From NCBI GenBank assembly GCA_963662155.1, contig OY759261.1, positions 35,567,022 through 35,631,021 on the forward strand: DNA of 64,000 nucleotides. Reading direction: 5' to 3'. The notes below the pieces were generated by a model. The model was not told the origin of the DNA and did not search any database. It saw only the letters and a program-made list of their open reading frames with translations. A program made the translations under genes and the position numbers. Of this stretch, positions 50,201 to 60,109 are shown one piece after another. Origin of the DNA: Lamellibrachia columna. Lineage: Eukaryota > Annelida > Polychaeta > Sabellida > Siboglinidae. Every line of letters starts with the position of its first letter. Position 1 is the first letter of the stretch.

Positions 50201-53200
50201 TTCATACTTCCTAATGTTGGACATAACATTTATTATATTTACATACATCGACATATAAATATCCAAAAAAAAGTTTGCTATATTTTTGTTTTCTTGTTAC
50301 AGGGAGCATGACGAACACCCGAATGTGTTCTTGTTACAGGGAACATGATAAAAACCCGAATGTGTTCTTGTTACAGGGAACATGATAAACACCCGAATGT
50401 GTTCTTGTTATAGGGAACACGATAAACACCCGAATGTGTTCTTGTTACAGGGAACATGATAAACACCCGAATGTGTTCTTGTTACAGGGAACATGATAAA
50501 CACCCAAATGTGTTCTTGTTACAGGGAACATGATAAACACCCGAATGTGTTCTTGTTACAGGGAACATGATAAACACCCAAATGTGTTCTTGTTACAGGG
50601 AACATAATAAACACCCGAATGTGTTCTTGTTACAGGGAATATGATAAGCACCCAAATGTGTTCTTGTTACAGGGAACATGATAAACACCCGAATGTGTTC
50701 TTGTTACAGGGAACATGATAAAGACCTGAATGTGTTCTTGTTACAGGGAACATGATAAACACCCGAATGTGTTCTTGTTACAGGGAGCATGATAAACACC
50801 CGAATATGTTCTTGTTACAGGGAACATGATAAAGACCCCAATGTGTTCTTGTTACAGGGAACATGATAAACACCCAAACGTGTTCTTGTTATAGGGAACA
50901 CGATAAACACCCGAATGTGTTCTTGTTACAGGGAACATGATAAACACCCAAATGTGTTCTTGTTACAGGGAACATGATAAACACCCAAATGTGTTCTTGT
51001 TACAGGGAACATGATAAACACCCGAATGTGTTCTTGTTACAGGGAACATGATAAACACCCAAATGTGTTCTTGTTACAGGGAACATAATAAACACCCGAA
51101 TGTGTTCTTGTTACAGGGAACATGATAAAAACCCGAATGTGTTCTTGATACAGGGAACATGATAAACACCCGAATGTGTTCTTGTTATAGGGAACATGAT
51201 AAACACCCAAATGTGTTCTTGTTACAGGGAACATGATAAACACCCAAATGTGTTCTTGTTACAGGGTACATGATAAACACCCAAATGTGTTCTTGTTACA
51301 GGGAACATGATAAACACCCAAATGTGTTCTTGTTACAAGGAACATGATAAACACCCGAATATGTTCTTGTTACAGGGAACATGATAAAGACCCCAATGTG
51401 TTCTTGTTACAGGGAACATGATAAACACCCAAACGTGTTCTTGTTACAGGGAACATGATAAACAGCCAAACGTGTTCTTGTTACAGGGAACATGATAAAC
51501 ATTCGAATGTGTTCTTGTTACAGGGAACATGATAAAGACCGCAATGTGTTCTTGTTACAGGGAACATGATAAACGCCCCGATGTGTTCTTCCTCACCCTG
51601 TATGAGTTACAGAAGCAAGGCTTGTCATTCAAAGTCTCTGTGCTTGGTGAGACATACACCGACGTTCCTGGTAAGACATGATGATTGCATTCTTCATAAA
51701 CACTGCCAGATGCTTCACATATAATGTATGTATTGTGCCGAAAGGTGCACTGACAAATGAACGATTTTCAAAAAACACTTCTACACTGTATGTTAATCAT
51801 TCTGAGTGATCAGTCAGTAAGTACTATCTAAAATAGAGTATCCTTAATGACTTGTTAAATGCATAAAGTCTGATAGTTTTATCATAATATATATCACATT
51901 TTATAAGCTGTATCTATTCTATGTCTTAATGAGCCTACATTTGTTCATACCTGGCATTACCTAGTTAACTGTTAATTTGAATGTTTCGACTCAAATATGT
52001 TACATTGCATGCTGAATTGCAAGGTTGATATTTGCAGACAGATAACGGTCAGTTTATATTTAAAAATTGTGGTTAACTAAAAAAAACATTCGCATGGACA
52101 AGATGTTGAAATTAACTGGAATTTGTTTGTAAGATTTGAATAAAAAAATTATTTGTGCTTGTTTGTGACAGACATATTTGCCGAGGCAGCGGAGAAGTTG
52201 AAGTCACACATAGTGGCCTGGGGATTCCAGCCATTCAAGGATGACTACTACCGCCACCTGGTGGCTGCTGATGTTGTTGTGTCGACAGCCGCACATGAGT
52301 TCTTTGGAGTTGCTATGTAAGTGAAGCTAGCGCTGTTGATATCTCACTCTCTCACTGATATTTCCGCATAAATGTCCAGAAAGGATTTATATAAATAACA
52401 ACAGGACAACCCCTGGACCGGTTTTATGAAGCGTTCGGGCCGTACGAACCTTCATACGACGGGTAGTTCATAGTTATGTATAGTTGTTTGCAACGCTGTG
52501 TGTTTTCTACAATTACTTTCAATGACAATTATCTCAGAAGGGTGAGTTACATATAGATGAAAAAAACTCCCAATAAGCCAATGGCTTCCTTGTCCAGTTG
52601 CTATCTGGGTGTTTTGTCTTCGATGGTAACTTGTTAAATCTTGTTCAAATGTTACAGTCTTTTCCACAAATGATGAGGCTGTAACTTTAAAGTGGCATAT
52701 ACTATACAGCTCATGAAACTAATTGCTGGTTTTGTAAACATTCTTTGTCCTGATTGAAACACTACGGTGTTAGTATTACTTCTGTTTAAAGTACAGGTGA
52801 GTGACTTTAGTGACCAAGTACATGTCTCCTGTGTTCTTCCAGGCTGGAGGCTGTCTACCTCGGCTGTTATCCTCTGTGTCCACGCAGACTTGTCTATCCA
52901 GAAATCTTCCCAGGTGAGAGTCAGTGGTAACATAAATCTTCCCATTGTACAACTTGGCTGTCTGCTAGACTTTAATAGAGTGGATAATCATTTCTGTATA
53001 CACAGTTGATGTGTATGGCGAAACAGTGTCAACAGAATTATTCATGCTGATGTTTCTTTTGTACAATTTAGATCCTGCCTTAATGCCACATTTGAAAAAA
53101 AACTATTTTTAATGTTTCTTGATCATATTGTACATGTCGATTTGTTCATCAGTTTCTTTACAAGGGGTCCCTATATGCTCGGAAGAGTTAGCATTTGGTC

Positions 53201-55691
53201 AGCAGGAAATATAATAAACAAGTTACTTAATCTACAAAATAAATTAGAATAAATGTAAACAACAAGTTAAAACTTAATGATTAATAAATATATAATATAT
53301 ACATTATGTTAAGACAATATTGGTTGACTTCAAAATAAATTAAGATTGATAAAAATATATATATAAATTAGGCTAAGATGTTACTGCAGTAATTTATGTA
53401 CACTCGGTAATAACCTCAGGTTTCTCAGCATTTTGGTGCAGTAGAAGTCTTTGTATTCTAAAGAAACCTCTGTGATCGAGTTATGCCAAGCCTGAGTATG
53501 TGTGTTGTCTTACAGATGAATGTTTGTACAACACAGACCACCAGCTGTTGAAACGTCTTGTGCAGTACTGTAAGAGACCCGCGCTGGTTCGCCGCAGCAC
53601 ACTCAAGGTAGACACACTTCTTAGTCTGTTGGTTGTGATTTTGACAAAACTGAGATTTTAGTTATTCGTATGCCATTTGGTAAACGTGGTCCGTATCCTG
53701 TAACAGTTTTTTTTCAAAATACACAAACCTGTAAGGAATGTGTCCTAGGGCCGTAATACCATCACATTCATAAGATTACGGGCCAGTCATAAGACTTGGC
53801 ATCAATGAGAAGTTTATAGTTAGCATAAGGGATTCACTCCAAATTTTTGGAAACACCACAATGCTTTCAAGGTGGGCAATTGCACATCATAAACCTGATG
53901 CATTAACATCTTAAGAAAGATAGTAGAACTAGAGGACACTGGGTAACATCAGTGTAGGTTCATTGTTGTTTGAGGGCCGTAATACCATCGATTACTCATT
54001 CTACCAGAGGACAATAAATGAACGGAACAAATAACTACAGATTGTTTAAATGCTAGCAGCGTGAATATGTTTAAACACAAATTTGACAAATATCTCATGA
54101 CGGGTTACACATAGATGAACAATTGTTGGCCTCTCGATAAGCCAATGGCTTCCTTGTCCACTTGCCATCTGGGCCTTTGGCTTGGATGGCAAATCTGGTT
54201 AAATCTTTCGCATAAAATACAGCGCTATATTTTACTATATTTAATTGATACAATGATTGCCTCTCAAGAAGCGTTGTATTCTTTCTGAATATTTCGTCGA
54301 ACCCACTCGGTCTTCATCGGTGGACTGACATTGTTACATTGAATGTCACATGACGTAGATCATGTGACACAAGCAGTGCAGCAAGGACTGTCCATGGACA
54401 AAAATCGAATGAATCTGAAAATATCCAGAAATAATACAAAGGCTCCCGACAGGTAATTGCCATGTCATAGATCACATTCTGAGAAAATGGAACGTCGACC
54501 CATTCAAGTACCTTGTTATTGTTTTGTAATAACTACTGTCAAACCTGTCTTAAGCAACCACTCAAGGGATAATCAAAAAGTGGTGTCTTAATACAGGTGG
54601 TCATAAAACTCCATCCTCAACTATTTTAGTCTATCACAAATCCGGTTCGTTGATGCCCAAATATGTAGAATGTGAATAATTTATATAATATCCAAAGCCG
54701 TTTAAAAAAATGCATATTTTTGTTCAAATCGTCTAAATAACTGTAGTAAATTAGATTTATTAAGGCTCAAAATAGTGGATATTCAAAAGGGTAAACACTG
54801 TGCAGATCAGTGGATACTAGGACACTAGCTAGGTTTGATTTTTCGCAAAATGAATTTGAAATGAGACAAAATCAGTGGAGGGACCTTTAAAATGAATGCA
54901 TGTAATTTAACATGTGAAAGGAGTAGTTGACTGTGCTCGTTAATGACAGGTGGTCGCATAATGAAGGTGAAACTCTTGTGAAAGAAGGAGTTGACTGTGG
55001 CCGTTACCGACAGGTGGTCACTTAATGCATGTAATTTAACACTCGAATGGTGAAGTTGAATGTGGTCGTTAATGGCAGGTGGTCGCTTAATGCATGTAAT
55101 TTAACACTTGAAAGGACGAGTTGACTGTGATCGTTAATGACAGGTGGTCGCTTAATGCATGTAATTTAACACTTGAATGGTGAAGTTGAATGTGGTCGTT
55201 AATGGCAGGTGGTCGCTTAATGCATGTAATTTAACACTTGAAAGGACGAGTTGACTGTGATCGTTAATGACAGGTGGTCGCTTAATGCATGTAATTTAAC
55301 ACTCGAATGGTGAAGTTGAATGTGGTCGTTAATGACAGGTGGTTGCTTAATGCATGTAATTTAACACTTGAAAGGAAGAGTTGACTGTGGTCTTAAATGG
55401 CAGGTGGTCGCTTAATGCATGTAATTAAACACTTGAAAGGAGGAGTTGACTGTGGTCGTTAATGGCAGGTGGTCGCTTAATGCATGTGATTTAATAGGAG
55501 TTGACTGTGGTCATTAATGACAGGTGCTCGCTAGAGCAGGTTTGACTGTTGTTATTGTGTGTTCCCAGATGGACCTGGGCCAGTACAGCTGGCAACGACT
55601 GAGACCCGTGTATCAGACCTTGCTCACTCCGCAACCAGATAACGTGGACCAAGTGGAGGCCGCTCCTTCTCCAGTCCTGAGTGCAGTTTAA
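43248..55691 (+). CDS. GTDC1: tRNA-queuosine alpha-mannosyltransferase (glycosyltransferase-like domain-containing 1), nine exons
   Basis: Nine exons (43248-43447, 44332-44499, 47403-47632, 49237-49387, 51561-51670, 52172-52316, 52843-52913, 53516-53607, 55569-55691) join in phase to 1290 bases, 429 codons plus stop, close to the usual length of about 450. The N-terminal domain (about 10-195) starts [15 protein letters not shown], with [11 protein letters not shown] and [14 protein letters not shown] poorly conserved linker (200-241) follows, then [12 protein letters not shown] and a GT4-type C-terminal domain with [11 protein letters not shown] and [14 protein letters not shown]329 and E337 form the family E-x7-E motif that contacts the sugar nucleotide. 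Known role in vertebrates: it mannosylates queuosine at position 34 of cytosolic tRNA-Asp using GDP-mannose. The start is the first ATG after an in-frame TGA at 43236. Introns carry LINE tails and minisatellites that copy splice acceptors. Homology is certain; the enzyme activity is inferred from the family. Confidence 0.95.
43448..44331 (+). other. GTDC1 intron 1
   Basis: AT-rich unique sequence; no other gene seen. Confidence 0.8.
44332..44499 (+). CDS. GTDC1: GTDC1 exon 2
   Basis: Acceptor GACTATCTAG, donor GACTTG|GTAAGT. Encodes [18 protein letters not shown] and [20 protein letters not shown]. Confidence 0.95.
45255..45375 (-). mobile_element. 5'-truncated LINE 3' tail (tail family copy 3)
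   Basis: Minus strand: TATCTCAGAAGAGCAGGTTA, then CACATAGATGAAACA, GCTTCCTTGTCC and GGCAATCTTGTTAAAC. Lies in GTDC1 intron 2. Confidence 0.7.
46446..46501. repeat. (AT)n microsatellite
   Basis: About 45 bases of pure AT in GTDC1 intron 2. Confidence 0.93.
47076..47266. repeat. Interrupted (TA)n microsatellite
   Basis: TA tracts separated by GGGGGAG spacers (ACACGGGGGAGTA, ACCCGGGGGAGTA, ACAAGGGAGTA, ACAGGGGGAGTG), so the compound unit itself is repeated; about 136 bases before exon 3. Confidence 0.95.
47403..47632 (+). CDS. GTDC1: GTDC1 exon 3
   Basis: Acceptor TTTTCATTTCAG, donor TAATG|GTGAGA. Encodes [35 protein letters not shown] and [10 protein letters not shown]. Confidence 0.95.
48017..49219. 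repeat. 44-bp minisatellite in GTDC1 intron 3, about 27 copies
   Basis: Unit: GGTTACAGTCATGTTAGTGT, then ATGTAGGTCTGTGTGGTATGTGAT (split here in two pieces). At 48389-48415 one unit carries TTAATACTACACATGTCAG + TTAAC, identical to the exon 4 splice-acceptor region at 49218-49241. Confidence 0.95.
49237..49387 (+). CDS. GTDC1: GTDC1 exon 4
   Basis: Acceptor CTACACATGTCAG, chosen because only this AG (not the next one 7 bases later) keeps phase 1 and avoids stops. Donor ACAGATG|GTAAGC. Encodes the acidic, poorly conserved linker ([17 protein letters not shown]) and the conserved LHIVWPHRW. Confidence 0.88.
49658..49765 (-). mobile_element. 5'-truncated LINE 3' tail (tail family copy 4)
   Basis: Minus strand: CTCGATAAGCCAATGGCTTC, CCACTTGCCATCTGGGCC, then GATGGCAATTTTGTTCAATC. 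Nearly identical to the tail at 38 kb; GTDC1 intron 4. Confidence 0.75.
50291..51560. repeat. 37-bp minisatellite made of the GTDC1 exon 5 splice acceptor
   Basis: Each unit is TGTGTTCTTGTTACAG followed by GGAACATGATAAACACCCGAA (here given as two joined pieces). The first acceptor is at 50302/50303 and the authentic one at 51560/51561: 1258 bases, exactly 34 x 37. Every unit therefore holds a pyrimidine tract, AG and a copy of the first 8 codons of exon 5. Confidence 0.97.
51561..51670 (+). CDS. GTDC1: GTDC1 exon 5
   Basis: Last copy of the repeated acceptor (TTCTTGTTACAG); only this one runs into the conserved frame [20 protein letters not shown] and [14 protein letters not shown]. Donor TTCCTG|GTAAGA. 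Confidence 0.95.
52172..52316 (+). CDS. GTDC1: GTDC1 exon 6
   Basis: Acceptor GTTTGTGACAG, donor GCTAT|GTAAGT. Encodes [18 protein letters not shown] and [13 protein letters not shown] with the first Glu of the E-x7-E motif. Confidence 0.95.
52518..52645 (+). mobile_element. 5'-truncated LINE 3' tail (tail family copy 5)
   Basis: TATCTCAGAAGGGTGAGTTA, CATATAGATGAAAAAA, AATAAGCCAATGGCTTCC and TAACTTGTTAAATCTTGTT; GTDC1 intron 6. Confidence 0.72.
52843..52913 (+). CDS. GTDC1: GTDC1 exon 7
   Basis: Acceptor GTTCTTCCAG, donor CCCAG|GTGAGA. Encodes [20 protein letters not shown] including the second Glu of E-x7-E. Confidence 0.95.
53516..53607 (+). CDS. GTDC1: GTDC1 exon 8
   Basis: Acceptor TTGTCTTACAG, donor CTCAAG|GTAGAC. 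Encodes [20 protein letters not shown]. Confidence 0.93.
53895..54210 (+). mobile_element. LINE 3' end including last codons (tail family copy 6)
   Basis: Longer than other copies: pieces of the C-terminus ([13 protein letters not shown], then QRTINERN and [16 protein letters not shown]) precede the conserved tail CTCGATAAGCCAATGGCTTC and TTGGATGGCAAATCTGGTTA. Part of the coding sequence is deleted and replaced by a copy of nearby GTDC1 intron sequence (GGGCCGTAATACCATC occurs at 53749 and 53975). GTDC1 intron 8. Confidence 0.8.
54603..54893. mobile_element. Dispersed TIR repeat (copy 3, apparently complete)
   Basis: Starts ATAAAACTCCATCCTCAAC and ends GTGGAGGGACCTTTAAAAT, approximate inverted repeats. 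The interior GGTTCGTTGATGCCCAAATA matches copies 1 and 2. No coding capacity: MITE-like. Confidence 0.6.
54894..55550. repeat. 65-bp minisatellite in GTDC1 intron 8, about 9-10 copies
   Basis: CTTAATGCATGTAATTTAAC recurs at 55021, 55086, 55151, 55216 and 55281 (exactly 65 apart), with CGTTAATG(A/G)CAGGTGGTCG in each unit. It ends less than 20 bases before the exon 9 acceptor. Confidence 0.95.
55569..55691 (+). CDS. GTDC1: GTDC1 exon 9 (last)
   Basis: Acceptor TGTGTTCCCAG, phase 0. Encodes [20 protein letters not shown] and a short acidic tail; TAA at 55689-55691. Confidence 0.92.
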   Translation: MDLGQYSWQRLRPVYQTLLTPQPDNVDQVEAAPSPVLSAV

Positions 55692-55770
55692 ACACTCTTA
55701 GAACTGATACAATTCTGATGTGCCAGTATCAACCATACCTGATGTACGCATAATATAATGTATTTATAAT

Positions 55771-55776
55771 ATTAAA
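55771..55776 (+). terminator. Probable GTDC1 poly(A) signal
   Basis: ATTAAA, the common variant of AATAAA, 80 bases after the stop codon. No AATAAA is closer. Confidence 0.5.
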
Positions 55777-57464
55777 CATATTTTTGAAACCAAACATGGG
55801 ACATTTGTATCTTGCACAATAGCTGGTCTTTGTTGTAAGAAACAGCCCACGATCTGCCTCTTGTAATAATTTTCCAACGGCCACTGTGTTGAGCATCAGC
55901 TTTACTGCAAGGTCACTTTTGTAATTTTATAAGGAGGCATTTTTTTGGTCGCTGACTTGATTCCCAGATTTGATTCGTATAAGAAATTCTTTCTCATACT
56001 TGTTATTTTAATGTCGTTACATTAAGTTGTAGTACGTCTACTGTTTGTTTTGTGGTCACCCTGTATTATAATATAAGGTTATTCACAAGTTATCAGATCT
56101 AACGGTCAAGTATTTTTTTTCAAAACTTTATTAAACCGACTTAATATATATCACTAACATTGTATTAAACTGACTTCGACTATCGCATTACAGACATAAA
56201 CATCAACAAACCTGATTCACGATGGACTAAATGAATTGTGGAGGCACCTTTAATGTAGTCGCACCAACTTAGTGTTACCTCCGCCTGTGGTCCACTTCTT
56301 ACAAAACAGGTGCTCTATTTCACATCACAAGGTTTCTCTCCACTGTGAATATAATATATATATATATATATATATAAATATATATATACATACCTATAAG
56401 GGAATACAAAACAGTTTTCATTGGCTAACAACAGTTTTTGGGTCATCGTCACTGAGGTTGGGACATAGCGACACTAAATTTATTAATATTAACAACATCG
56501 CGGTTGTGTAAAATTATACCTATATGAAACGTGTTACAATTGTGAACTTTATTGTCTTACTATTTAAAAAAATACACGATTTGGCGATGACATGGAATAT
56601 GCCAATTTTAGGACTTGCAAAAATAATCGCTGTAGGCAATAAAAGACAGACCAACAAACGCTCAACCTTAAAAGTGAAACATAAAATGTCTTATCATTTT
56701 GATTATATGAAACCCTGCATCAGTTATTAAGCAATGAACATCGTTGCACATTCCCTTTAAAGCGAACAAAAATCATGGTTTTGGGCCTATGCACCTAAAA
56801 GAGATCATAAAAACTAACCATGTGCAACTAAAATAAAAAAATATCACGCCAGTGGTTTACTCAGAATGTGTTCTAAAAGTGGGAGACAACGGTAGTTTCT
56901 CTGAATGACTAAGGGCTGCCATGATAACCAGCGCGATCGATAAGCACATGTGCAGTTCTATGAAACTGAGGTACCTAGACTACAAGTGACGTATTAAGGG
57001 AGGCATACACACAATCAACACAGTCTCAAACAAACATGTCATTTTGAAGGAGAGAGGACTAGTTTCGTAAACAAAGGCCAACATATGTTACATAAGGTGA
57101 TTTTTCACGCAAATAACATGACCATATCGTATTGGCAAGTACAGGAATATGTGTATAAAATATATTTTAATTTTGCGAGTGTATATTGCCAGAATACCAC
57201 TCGTGACGTCGGGTTATCTAACAGTATGGTATGGCCCAAAAAGTAAGATGAACTGTGTGTTCAATAAGGTTTTCTTAGTAAACCACTGGTGTAACAGTCT
57301 TAATTGTTAATTGTTGTTTTAGAAACTATTATAGGTACATGGGCTGAAAAACATTTCATTTTGCTTTAAAGCAGTACAGTACACTGATCACCACTCCTGT
57401 CACATGTGTGCTTTATCTCTGTGTGAGTGAATATTTAAATTACTGCTACAACTAACAGCTAGTC
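55777..57464. other. No gene recognised
   Basis: AT-rich intergenic region between GTDC1 and the zinc-finger locus, with a short TA run near 56350. The sequence GTGGAGGCACCTTTAATG near 56239 resembles the end of the dispersed TIR repeat. Confidence 0.5.
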
Positions 57465-58090
57465 CTCCACAAAAATCATACTGTAAAGTTTCTCCCCTGG
57501 GTGAGTGCGCATAGGACTCTTCAGAAGGTCATATTTTACTCTTTATAAACCACGCCAACTAGATTTTAAATTTAAAGGATTTCTCTGCAGAATGTATAGA
57601 AGAACAGCAACACCTGCAAGGTTTCTCCTCAGTGTTTAGTGCGCAGATATCTCGTCAAGCTTCTACTCCAGGCAACCTGCAGTAAAGCCATGTCACACTT
57701 GAATGACTTCTCACCGGTATCAAGCGGTAAGAGTGCGCAGATGACTCTTCAAATGTCCTCTCATAGCAAACTGTGGTTGGCATTTATCACACTTAAAATG
57801 CTTGTCACAAGTGTGCTCATGTGGCTTTAAATTATCAAGTTGAGCAAAATCATAAATTCACACTTGATGGGTTTCTCACCAAAATGAGTGTATATGTCTC
57901 TTCAGATGTCCACTCTGAGCAAATTGAAACCCACACTTGAAAGGTTTCTCACCAGTGTGAGTGCGCATATGCCTCTTTAAAACTCCACACATGTATCATA
58001 CATGTATCACATTAAAGGGTTTCTCACCAGGATGCGTGTATAGATAACTCTTCAAATTTCCACTGACCAAATTGTAGCCCACACACATCA
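57465..58090 (-). pseudogene. Degenerate C2H2 zinc fingers, 3' end of copy A
   Basis: On the minus strand recurring TGAGAAACC and linker-like GGTGAGAAACCNTTCAA, TGTGG and CATATGCGCACTCA words show several C2H2 fingers, but stops, deletions and lost Cys/His codons break each of them (for example a duplicated CATGTATCA near 57995). Not one complete finger reads through. Confidence 0.75.
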
Positions 58091-59230
58091 CAATTGAAAG
58101 GTTTCTCACCAGTATGAGTGCGCATATGTATCTTCAAACCTCCACTCTGAGCAAACTGTGATCCACACGTGTAACACTTGAAGGTTTATCACCAGTATGA
58201 GTGCGTATATACATGTCTCTTCAAACCTCCATTCTGAGCAAACTGTGATCCACACGTGTAAAACTTGAAGGGTTTATCACCAGTATGAGTGGGTTTATCA
58301 CCAGTATGAGTGCGTAAATACATGTCTCTTCAAACCTCCATTCTGAGCAAACTGTGATCCACACGTGTAACACTTGAAGGGTTTATCACCAGTATGAGTG
58401 CGTATATACATGTCTCTTCAAACCTCCACTCTGAGCAAACTGTGATCCACACGTGTAACAGTTGAAGGGTTTATCACCAGTATGAGTGCGTATATACATG
58501 TCTCTTCAAACCTCCATTCTGAGCAAACTGTGATCCACACGTGTAACACTTGAAGGGTTTATTACCAGTATGAGTGGGTTTATCACCAGTATGAGTGCGT
58601 ATATACATGTCTCTTCAAACCTCCATTCTGAGCAAACTGTGATCCACACGTGTAAAACTTGAAGGGTTTATCACCAGTATGAGTGGGTTTATCACCAGTA
58701 TGAGTGCGTATATACATGTCTCTTCAAACCTCCATTCTGAGCAAACTGTGATCCACACGTGTAACACTTGAAGGGTTTATCACCAGTATGAGTGGGTTTA
58801 TCACCAGTATGAGTGCGTATATACATGTCTCTTCAAACCTCCATTCTGAGCAAACTGTGATCCGCACGTGTAAAACTTAAAGGGTTTATCACCAGTATGA
58901 GTGGGTTTATCACCAGTATGAGTGCGTATATACATGTCTCTTCAAACCTCCATTCTGAGCAAACTGTGATCCACACGTGTAACACTTGAAGGGTTTATCA
59001 CCAGTATGAGTGCGTATATAAATGTCTCTTCAAACCTCCACTCTGAGCAAACTGTGATCCACACGTGTAACACTTGAATGGTTTATCACCAGTATGAGTG
59101 CGTTTATACATGTCTCTTCAAACCTCCATTCTGAGCAAACTGTGATCCACACGTGTAACACTTGAAGGGTTTATCACCAGTATGAGTGGGTTTATCACCA
59201 GTATGAGTGCGTATATACATGTCTCTTCAA
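58091..59230 (-). repeat. Frame-breaking zinc-finger satellite, 11 units of 88 or 109 bp
   Basis: On the minus strand each unit encodes [20 protein letters not shown] + H, then a linker CATGTATATACGCACTCATA four bases longer than in the intact fingers, so the frame shifts in every unit. Distances between equivalent positions (58213, 58322, 58410, 58498, 58607, 58716, 58825, 58934, 59022, 59110, 59219) are 109 or 88; the longer units have an extra 21-bp copy of the linker. Both lengths leave remainder 1 when divided by 3. Confidence 0.95.
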
Positions 59231-59857
59231 ACCTCCATTCTGAGCAAACTGTGATCCACACGTGGAACACTTGAAGGGTTTATCACCAGTATGAGTGTGC
59301 ATATGACTCTTTACTTGTCCATTCCGAGCAAACTGTAAACCACAGATATCACAACTGAAACGTTTCTCACCAGTATGAGTGTACGTATGTCTCTTCAAAA
59401 CTCCATTCTTAGCAAAGTGTAACCCACAAATATCACACTTGAAATGTTTCTCACCAGTATGCGTATATAAAGGACTCTTCAAAACTCCACTCTGAGCAAA
59501 CTGTAACCCACACGTATCACAATTGAAAGGTTTCTCACCAGTATGAGTGCGCATATGTCACCTCAAACTTCTACTCTGACCAAACTGTGATCCACATGTG
59601 TCACACTTGAAGGGTTTCTCACCAGTATGAGTGTGGAAATGCAACGTTAATGCACTACGTGAAGCAAGCAGAGTTCCACAAGTGTCACATCTATAGAGTT
59701 TCTTCCTAGTGTTAGTGCGCATGTTTATGTTTAATGAGATCCTCGATGTGAAGTTAGCATCAGAAATATCACTTCTGGACGATGTCATCATAGTGTGACT
59801 GGCCGAGCTCTTTGAATGACCACTCATTGTAAAGCATGTGCTGCCTGGGATACGGCA
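59195..59857 (-). pseudogene. C2H2 zinc-finger protein, copy A
   Basis: The exon probably starts at 59857 after an acceptor-like CATCAACAACACAG. The finger frame reads [20 protein letters not shown], then fingers [37 protein letters not shown], a TGA at 59557-59555, then [17 protein letters not shown] and four more fingers until the satellite. The TGA stands where an Arg codon (AGA/CGA) is normal. Upstream, a one-base change relative to copy B puts the N-terminal NEWSFKELGQSHYDDIVQ out of frame with the fingers. One finger has SPLYTH instead of SHLYTH. So it is probably non-functional as read, unless these are assembly errors. Confidence 0.8.
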
Positions 59858-59929
59858 CTGTGTTGTTGATGTCAGAATATGTTGACAAGCAATCAAACAT
59901 ATACAATACTAACATAGAGGGGTACATCT

Positions 59930-60085
59930 TATTGATTGATTTTACAAATATGTATAAAACAAAATTTATTATGATCTGACTAGTGTGTGCTCCACATAGA
60001 TGAAACATTGTTTGAGTGTTGAGGAGGACTTCCTTGTTCGTTTGCCATTTGGTGTGTGCTAAGTTGGATCTTATTAGAAAACATC
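59930..60085 (+). repeat. Upstream region of copy A, duplicated at 61330-61490
   Basis: ATTTTACAAATATGTATAAA, TGAAACATTGTTTGAGTGTT and GGACTTCCTTGTTCGTTTGC recur with differences at 61335-61445. Part of it (ACATAGATGAAACATTGTT ... CTTCCTTGT ... TTGCCAT) resembles the LINE tail family, so a diverged tail was probably present before the duplication. Confidence 0.7.
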
Positions 60086-60109
60086 TCATTGAAATTGTCA
60101 TAGGCCAAC

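Noticed and set aside
51037..51243. Minus-strand frame with repeated [16 protein letters not shown] residues
   Set aside because: It is the complement of the 37-bp acceptor array, not a gene.
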